Shown: positions 1 through 6,403 of the stretch, in pieces | Position numbering within the stretch: the stretch's first letter is position 1 | Layout of the letters: each line of letters starts with the position of its first letter | Assembly (NCBI GenBank): GCA_032718475.1 | Contig: JAUCBJ010003764.1 | Coordinates: forward strand, 1 to 37,130 | From: Nemertoderma westbladi | Taxonomy: Eukaryota; Xenacoelomorpha; Nemertodermatida; Nemertodermatidae | Reading direction: 5' to 3' | DNA: 37,130 bases | Notes under the pieces: generated by a model | Seen by the model: only the letters and a program-made list of their open reading frames with translations | Told to the model about the DNA's origin: nothing | Database searches by the model: none | Translations under genes and position numbers: made by a program

Positions 1-658
1 GTCTACGAAAGTCTCCCAAACATAGTTAATAGCCGATAAAATTCGTAAAGTCATGTATAAACAGGACATTGACTATTAAAGAATTCCTATTAAATAACAT
101 CCCAGATCTGTATGCATTGGAATCACCCTAATTCTACCGCTAGCTTTGCATAATGTCACCATAGCAACAACCACGCTAGAATTAGAATTGAGTTAAACGA
201 ACAATAGAAAGCTTGTCCCATTGAATAGCATAGGGAATAAATAGCGCACTGCTAGTATCCAAGGATACATAATAATACAGTGACATTCTGGAAGGCATTG
301 ACTAACGGACAAATGGCCCGAATGTGCGTACTTGTGACCAGTTGTGTGGTATTTGTGAGTTTATAGGTGAATGTTACTGCTAAAGTGTGTTTACAGTAGC
401 TAGTCGCAATCGTAAAATAACCTAACTCTCCAAGGAATACCTGAAGTACATCTAAGCCTTTGGGACGGACAGTGGAGTGACTTGTGTCGGTTATCGTTGT
501 GGTTGTACGGCTACGTCGTTGGCGAAAGTACAGCTACAGCGGTACATCGGCGCTGAGAATCTCTTACTGTCCGGGGGCAAGGGAGAAATAGGCAGCGACG
601 CCCGCTCGCCTAACGATATATAAACTCATTATAATATTGGTGAACTTGTATAGCAGAT
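1..658. other. Gene-free left flank
   Basis: No ORF, RNA gene or repeat could be recognised in this stretch. It lies directly upstream of the 132-codon ORF and may be the leader of the unknown cassette that follows, but no TATA box or LTR edge could be defined. Confidence 0.4.
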
Positions 659-1057
659 ATGACTGAATTAATAGAAGATGATCTTGGTATCAGGGAGAGA
701 TATACTCTACCTTTACAAGCGTTTGTCGATAGCTTAATACGCGGCGACGCTGATCCAACTACTACGGAGGACGATGGTCGTTATATCGAACCGCCAATGT
801 CCCAGGAGCAACTTACGCGTGAATTGGATTATAGAAAGTTCACTGCTCGCTACACTCATCGTAATGGTACGTATATGGACTTCTTGACCACTGGTCATCC
901 TATTGATTTACACGACACCGACGATGTAGACACCGAAAGGGAAATGGTTTTGTTTAAATATCATGCCCAGCGGAGTCGAAACGATAAATCGAGAATAGAA
1001 CACGAGAACTCTATTCGAAACAAGCTCGAAAGAAAGAACGTGGAAGAAGGCTTGTAA
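659..1057 (+). CDS. Hypothetical acidic 132-aa protein
   Basis: This is an ORF of 132 codons that starts at an ATG with G at -3. I do not recognise the family. The product is charged and hydrophilic, with acidic clusters (ELIEDD near the N-terminus, TEDDGR, DDVDTERE near residue 93) and a basic, Arg/Lys/Glu-rich C-terminal third that could be helical. No signal peptide, membrane segment or metal-binding motif is visible. It lies about 760 bp upstream of the 591-codon zinc-knuckle ORF on the same strand, in a different frame, so the two could be successive ORFs of one mobile element or two exons; no convincing splice pair was identified. It could also be a chance ORF, although its composition is not that of simple repeats. 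Confidence 0.45.
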   Translation: MTELIEDDLGIRERYTLPLQAFVDSLIRGDADPTTTEDDGRYIEPPMSQEQLTRELDYRKFTARYTHRNGTYMDFLTTGHPIDLHDTDDVDTEREMVLFKYHAQRSRNDKSRIEHENSIRNKLERKNVEEGL

Positions 1058-1152
1058 AGACAAATATAGGCGAATCACTGGAGAAGAGACATATGTTAGT
1101 GTACAGTGTCCATAATGTGAATAGTTTTCCCCGGGGCACGGGTGCTCGCGGG

Positions 1153-1172
1153 CGGTCTCCTTCGGGAGGCTG
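1153..1172 (+). other. Strong cUUCGg hairpin
   Basis: Bases 1153-1160 pair with 1165-1172, giving 8 pairs of which two are G-U, closed by TTCG (1161-1164) in the C(UUCG)G context. That context is known as an exceptionally stable RNA tetraloop. It lies in a local GC-rich patch between the 132- and 102-codon ORFs. A role in RNA packaging or translation is inference only. Confidence 0.5.
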
Positions 1173-1238
1173 TAAATTTCTCTTCCTTCATCGTTTTCCT
1201 GTAATTATTGTGATCAGTGTCACAATTAACAGACAAGA

Positions 1239-1547
1239 ATGAATGATGACGTGATGGAAAACTTGTCCATTGTGGTGTCTTATGGATACTACCCTATATC
1301 CTTCCTCCTCTTTACTCCCTTCATCGATCGAGCAATCATAGTGGTATCGTGGTATGGATCATACCTCATCCTAATAAATCTCCTCACCTTCTCTTCCCAA
1401 CGCGCTCGGAGCTTCGGGAAACGAATACTAAACCTCCCAGCCCTTACTGTTTATTTGTATGCTAATATTGGTGTCCGCACCTCCTGTCCATGTCATATTC
1501 TGTTGATATTTATGATATCAACTTCCATTCCTCTTGTTGTTGATTGA
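1239..1547 (+). CDS. Possible small hydrophobic protein (102 aa)
   Basis: This ORF of 102 codons lies between the 132- and 591-codon ORFs, on the same strand and in a third frame. Its translation has three hydrophobic stretches: about residues 8-28, about 32-50 (IIVVSWYGSYLILINLLTF), and the C-terminal LLIFMISTSIPLVV. It could therefore be a small multipass membrane protein. The start has purine context (gaATGAAT). There is no recognised family. T-rich DNA readily yields hydrophobic ORFs of this size, so it may be noncoding; the only support is its position and the absence of simple repeats. Confidence 0.2.
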   Translation: MNDDVMENLSIVVSYGYYPISFLLFTPFIDRAIIVVSWYGSYLILINLLTFSSQRARSFGKRILNLPALTVYLYANIGVRTSCPCHILLIFMISTSIPLVVD

Positions 1548-1821
1548 ATAATCAACCATAAATAATTTCCTTAAGTCCACAACCGTGATACAAACAAGGA
1601 CTGAAAGGACACGTTGATAGTTTATGAACAACTGGTACCATTATGTGTCATAAATCTGGTTGTTCACCCTCTTAATAATTGAGGATAAATGCGTCTGGAG
1701 ATAGTCTTCGAATGTAACAATCCTCCTATTGAAGTCGTATTTCATAATTTTATTGAATGCGATAGTTTTTCCTCTGCTCTACCATCGCTGTCGGAGAACA
1801 TATTAGGCCTACAACAGGAAT

Positions 1822-3597
1822 ATGGAGAACATTCCATACCCTTTCGTTGATACTCGGCTGATTGCTCCTTGGGCCGAAGGCCGAGGTTTCTTTCGCACTA
1901 TGTATGCCAATACACCCAGCAGCATTACTAAAGTACAACGGACATCCATCGGACATCTTGCCTTTCAAGAATATGGTTGGAATTTCAAAGTTGGAAATCC
2001 TATAAATTACCAGCAAGTATATGGAGATCATTACTCCCGTTTATATTTTGACGGACCATTAACTGCGCCTGGTGCCGTATATAGCTTTATGAGTGTTCCA
2101 CTTCGCCCTTCCTTAGCTATATACACGATCTTTGAAAACGCAGCACTTGCCGGTTGGCTAGCCGATGTGTGCAGTCGTACCATACGCGCTCACCCGTTAA
2201 TACTTGGAACTAAACTCGCCAAGTTAGACGAACACAATAAGTTCATACGTTTCGAATGTTTCCGGCGCTTTCTGACTCCGTTCCGTAACGTCGACAGTCA
2301 GTTCAAAGATCGCGCGCTGACCAAGCTCAGTCTTAGAGACTCAGCTGCGGAGAAACTGAGTAGCGCTGGATTTGCCGTGTTTCAAGACGTTTGTATACAG
2401 AACTCACATTCATCTGTTATACAAAGACCCCGAATACCTACAGGTTATTCTGTCGTGGAAATACAGACAGTGGGTCCACTTACGGAAACCGACGCACCAA
2501 CTTCGTCTATGCAGCTGGAGGATGAACCAGTATGCTTGGAATCCGAAGCGATTCAACCTACGGCTTCTCGGAGCAGTGACAATGATTATGTCATAGAGTG
2601 GTATCAAGGTCCACAGCGTCTCACAGCGTACGATTATCGACACGCCAACTACGTTTCCCGAAAACGTTGTCGATTATGCGCATCGAGAGACCACTTCACT
2701 CCTCTCGACTCGAGCGTACCTTGTTCCTATTTCCTCGAACAACCGATGATGGAAATATATTGTGCTTATTGCCGGCTTACTAACTCTCATATATTTGCCG
2801 TCTGCCCACAATTTATGACTCAATGTCACTACTGCCAACTTAAAGGACATGAAAGTTACAACTGTCCCTTTAATCGCGATTTAGAGAGCGTAGACGAGAT
2901 GATCACCCTGCGATACATCCGAGCTTGGGAAGCGAACGCCGATTTACATTGCGAATCCCGACATCGCTATTACCCTGGACGAGCTTACGAGGGAGTTTAC
3001 GCGTTCCATCCTTATCTATTCGCGTCGATTGAACAGAAAACACGCGTACCAAGTTACGAGTTAATGAAGCGTGTTGGCGAGTGTATTTCCACCAAGTTTG
3101 TCAGGAAATACCTGAGAAACGTTAATCCTAATGATATAACCACATATCACCTGATCAATTATATCCGTCAGGACCCTGAGTATGGCGACATTTTCGTGAA
3201 CTCGCATCCTGAACTCCAGGAAGTATCTCGGCGCCCATATGAATACCGAACCCGAGAACGCGAGCTGGAGAGAACCATTAAACCGAGAAAGTTCCTCACC
3301 ACTCACGGTCCACCCACCGCTAGTGTCCAGACGACCCGTCAAGGACCCGTAGGAGCTGCTGTCCTGAGACGCGCTCTAAAGGCCGTTAGACCCCACTCCA
3401 CTGAGGTTGATATTAATCAACCAGGTACTTCGACCGGCGGGTATACCGATCGTAACCCTGCACCCTCTGATGCAATTATATTGCACCCTTCGCCTAGGAG
3501 CTACAGCCCTCCTCGTAAAGTGGCTCGCCCCAAAGAGAAAAGGACTCTTGCTAGCCTCAAGAAACTGCGTAAACGCCGTCCGCGCAAGAAAGACTAA
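1822..3597 (+). CDS. Unrecognised zinc-knuckle protein, Gag-like, 591 aa
   Basis: A long intact ORF starts at an ATG in good context (A at -3, G at +4). Residues about 1-270 match no domain I recognise. Residues about 283-348 hold three Cys/His clusters: CX2CX4HX9C (from CRLC), CX2CX5HX4C (from CAYC) and a canonical CCHC knuckle CX2CX4HX4C (CHYCQLKGHESYNC). Such clusters bind zinc and often single-stranded nucleic acid. The region after residue 470 is rich in Arg and Pro. The last 28 residues are highly basic (KKLRKRRPRKKD), like a nuclear-localisation or RNA-binding tail. This order (N-terminal domain, knuckles, basic tail) resembles retroelement Gag or ORF1 proteins, but no reverse transcriptase follows on this strand before the MITE at 4509. 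A domesticated gag or a host nucleic-acid-binding protein are alternatives. Confidence 0.7.
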   Translation: MENIPYPFVDTRLIAPWAEGRGFFRTMYANTPSSITKVQRTSIGHLAFQEYGWNFKVGNPINYQQVYGDHYSRLYFDGPLTAPGAVYSFMSVPLRPSLAIYTIFENAALAGWLADVCSRTIRAHPLILGTKLAKLDEHNKFIRFECFRRFLTPFRNVDSQFKDRALTKLSLRDSAAEKLSSAGFAVFQDVCIQNSHSSVIQRPRIPTGYSVVEIQTVGPLTETDAPTSSMQLEDEPVCLESEAIQPTASRSSDNDYVIEWYQGPQRLTAYDYRHANYVSRKRCRLCASRDHFTPLDSSVPCSYFLEQPMMEIYCAYCRLTNSHIFAVCPQFMTQCHYCQLKGHESYNCPFNRDLESVDEMITLRYIRAWEANADLHCESRHRYYPGRAYEGVYAFHPYLFASIEQKTRVPSYELMKRVGECISTKFVRKYLRNVNPNDITTYHLINYIRQDPEYGDIFVNSHPELQEVSRRPYEYRTRERELERTIKPRKFLTTHGPPTASVQTTRQGPVGAAVLRRALKAVRPHSTEVDINQPGTSTGGYTDRNPAPSDAIILHPSPRSYSPPRKVARPKEKRTLASLKKLRKRRPRKKD

Positions 3598-4504
3598 CTG
3601 TTTAGAGTATTTTTATATTTTAGAAACTGTGATTTTGTATATTTTATAGACTTAAATCCCATTTTCTGGGAGCGGTGTAAAAGCTTTTGTGGGATAACTG
3701 ATTCGTTTGCCTTGTTGGCCAGTTCCCCCCCAGTCGCTAAGAATACTCTCAAAGTGATCTACAGCTAAAAATAGTGCAAGTTACCAGCTTATTGGCTGAT
3801 TTGCTGTACGCAGGCATCTGGGCTCTGTTTAATCGGCCAACAAGCCTAGGGAGGTTGCGTCATAGCCTTGTTTTTGTATCTCCCAATAGAATTTGAGTTA
3901 GCCTTGATTTTGACCTATCACAGGCTACTGAACTGAAATTTGCCTATCTCACTGCTCTTTCTCTGTGTTGAACGGGAGCTTCGTGGAATAAGGGAGTTGG
4001 TATCCTCGTATAGAGCAGTAGTCACGAGTTTTTCAAAGCCACGAAAGAACGGCTTTGTAGTGTTTTATGTTTTCTGCTTTTTAGCTCAACACTAGTAGGT
4101 TTAATCATAAGGACATATATCCTTTAACGGACTACCTGGCTGCAATTACGCATCAAACAACCTGGCTTTAAACTCTGTAAATATCAAAACAAACTGGCAC
4201 GATTGATCTGTGAATACTGCATACTGCTATTTGTTGTCGGTTATTCATTATATTTGTTGATGAATTATTATATTGGAATAACGAGAAATAACCCCGACAC
4301 CCAATATTCTTGATATACCGAAGGTAAGAGAGAAAGGTTACCAATAACGATTGTGACTTATGTTAAAGTGGTTTGAAGTGAATCTAATGTTATTTGATAG
4401 ACCCTACATGAGTCAGTCTGTGTTCCTTTTATATGTGATTAAAATCGGTGAAGATTGGCAGATTAGTGTGCAGTATTGTGCAGCATTGCGTATGAGCGAG
4501 TCTG
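3598..4504. other. Noncoding stretch after the zinc-knuckle ORF
   Basis: There is no ORF of note. The stretch contains a 10-bp inverted repeat: CTTGTTGGCC at 3711-3720 and GGCCAACAAG at 3835-3844, separated by 114 bp. The rest is AT-rich and ends at the TTAA target of the MITE. No LTR edge or poly(A) tail is evident. Confidence 0.4.
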
Positions 4505-4508
4505 TTAA
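4505..4508. repeat. TTAA target-site duplication, left copy
   Basis: TTAA lies immediately outside the CCCTATTA end of the element at 4509 and matches the TTAA at 6066-6069. Duplication of TTAA is the hallmark of piggyBac-superfamily insertion. Confidence 0.75.
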
Positions 4509-4547
4509 CCCTATTAGTACCGGGCTATAAAATGTTGTACAAATACC

Positions 4548-4576
4548 GGGGGGGGGTCATATTGACCCCCCCCCCC
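4548..4576. repeat. Subterminal G/C palindrome, left
   Basis: Nine G, TCATATTGA, then eleven C. The arms pair over 12 bp with a TAT loop. The same palindrome occurs at the right end, and both lie 13 to 39 bp inside the element's ends. Confidence 0.85.
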
Positions 4577-4959
4577 TCTAAAATCTACAAATATTTACGA
4601 AAACGTCTGATTTTTTGTTTGTACGTAGGTATAACTTGTCTGGATCCGACCGAAAAAAAAAATTTCGAAAAAAATGTACTGGGGTGGTTATATTGCAGCT
4701 CCAAAATTACAAGTAGTGCGCAATTTTCACCAAATTTGAAAGTTACATTTTCGGCTAATTATTTTTCAATACAGGTTTTCTGGGGTGCAAAATACATTGG
4801 AAAATATTAAAAAATGATATGATTACTATAAATGGCTGTTTAGTCCTCTCTGCGTAGGAAAAAAATGAAAAAAACAAGTAACCAGCACTTTTCAGTTAGA
4901 ACACAAAATTTTTAATTCACTTATACGATGCTATAAATTCACATTTTCAGGTTTTCGAG

Positions 4960-5780
4960 GGCGCTGATTCTAATGGAATACATTTCTAATATGCCAGATC
5001 ATTGCTACTTGTATTTTTCGGCGTTTTTTGGCAAATTTTGGTGCTAGCACCAAATTTCGTACCCATCACCAAAAAGTACAAGTTTGCGATGTCCAGTGCT
5101 ATTTTTATTGATTCCATCGGATTCAGGACCCTCATAAACCCGTATAGCGCAAGAAACAAAGTGATACTATCTACTTATCAATTAGCATATTTTCCAAAAT
5201 TTGGTGCTGGCACAACAATTTTCACCCACCGGCGAAAAATACCATTTTGAGAACTCTTATGAAATTTTTACTGATTCCATTGAATTCAGAACCATCACAA
5301 ACCCGTATAACGCAAGAAACAAGGTGACACAATCAATTGATATATTAGATGGTTTTCAAAATTTGGTGCTAGCACCGCATTTTGCACCCACATCCGAAAA
5401 ATACAAGTTTGAGATGTCTAGTTCGATAATTATATTTTCAATTGAATTCAGAACAGCCATAAACCTCTAAAACGCAAGAAATAAGTTGTCACAAGCAATT
5501 TTATCTATTGAATGGATTTTCAAAATTTCGTGCTAGCACCAAAATTTGCACACAGCACCGAAAAATACAAGTTTGATACGCTTGGTGCAACTCGTATATA
5601 TTTCATCGAATCTAGAAACCCAAAAAACCCCAATTGCGTAAAAAACAAGTTTCAAACGATCAATTTACAAAATTGACTTATTTCAAAATTTGGTGCTGGC
5701 ACCAAAATTTGGCACCCACCGAAAAAAACAAGTTTGAAATTTCTAAATCAATTTATATGAATTCCATCAATTTTCTAACA
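4960..5780. repeat. 163-bp tandem repeat with GGTGCTAGCACC palindrome
   Basis: Five copies of a palindromic motif (GGTGCTAGCACC or a near variant) sit at 5040, 5203, 5365, 5529 and 5692, giving spacings of 163, 162, 164 and 163 bp. Each is embedded in AAATTT-type flanks, making a longer imperfect palindrome. Between them the units share words such as GAAAAATACAAGTTTGA, GATTCCAT and AACCCGTATA. A degenerate sixth unit may precede them near 4880. The exact outer limits are approximate. Confidence 0.8.
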
Positions 5781-6024
5781 CCAAAAAACCGGTGTAAATA
5801 ATAAATAGAGATGTTACAATTCATATTTAATGAAATGTAATTTTCAAAAAACGTCTCAAAAAAAGTGCCAAAAGTAGGGTTAAAAAATGGTGCTATAACT
5901 CGAAAAGTACACAATATTTTTGAAAACGGTTTTCACTACTAGGAAGACAATAGATTTTTAGGAAAAGTCATAAAATTTCAGATTCCCAACTGCGTTTGTT
6001 TCAGAATTATAGTAAAAAAACCAC

Positions 6025-6052
6025 GGGGGGGGTCATATTGACCCCCCCCCCC
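6025..6052. repeat. Subterminal G/C palindrome, right
   Basis: Eight G, TCATATTGA, then eleven C, matching the left copy at 4548-4576. Confidence 0.85.
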
Positions 6053-6065
6053 GGGTTTAATAGGG

Positions 6066-6069
6066 TTAA
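6066..6069. repeat. TTAA target-site duplication, right copy
   Basis: TTAA directly follows the TAGGG end of the MITE and matches the TTAA at 4505-4508. Confidence 0.75.
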
Positions 6070-6403
6070 AGAAGCAATTCCTAAAGAATGCGCCATATAT
6101 GTGAATTATAATTAAGCCATATCGTTGTGAGTAGTTTAAGTCATAACTCTGTTTATGTAGATAAAGTGCCACGTCCTAAAGGAACTGTTAATATTCCCGA
6201 AGGTAAATAATATTGTCAGAGATTATATAATACTGTCAGTCGAATAATACATTAGGCTTACATAGCAATAAAATTAAACCGTCGAACCCAATCTCCCGGG
6301 AATATCCAGCGGGTGAATGGTCGCGCACGGATTGGTTTCGACTAGTGTAGTGAATCAAATACTTGTCATAGGCTAAAAAGCGATTTAATATCTAGAAGAC
6401 ATC
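6070..6403. other. Noncoding junction between MITE and BEL gag
   Basis: No ORF is seen. In gag orientation this is the sequence downstream of the truncated protease; it holds no recognisable pol and no LTR that I could match to the far side of gag. The break point of the BEL copy lies close to 6404-6440. Confidence 0.4.

Larger units (their letters stand above)
4509..6065. mobile_element. piggyBac-like MITE with G/C palindromes (1.56 kb)
   Basis: The element is bounded by TTAA on both sides and has inverted ends. The left end reads CCCTATTAGTACCGGG; the right end, read from the other strand, gives CCCTATTAAACCCGG. A CCC start plus TTAA duplication fits the piggyBac superfamily. Just inside each end lies the same near-perfect palindrome, a G-run, TCATATTGA and a C-run (4548-4576 and 6025-6052). 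The interior is AT-rich, carries a 163-bp tandem repeat and has no transposase ORF, so it would depend on a transposase supplied elsewhere. Short ORFs inside it follow the tandem repeat and look noncoding. Confidence 0.75.

Noticed and set aside
1750-2031. Minus-strand ORF of 93 codons
   Set aside because: It overlaps the start of the 591-codon ORF in antisense and has no recognisable features.
4505-4516. Telomere-like TTAACCCTA at the MITE end
   Set aside because: It is the TTAA target plus the CCCTA terminus of the element, mirrored at the other end, and is not repeated in tandem.
5002-5470. ORFs of 82 and 89 codons in the MITE
   Set aside because: They are translations of the 163-bp repeat, in different frames, with no conserved product.
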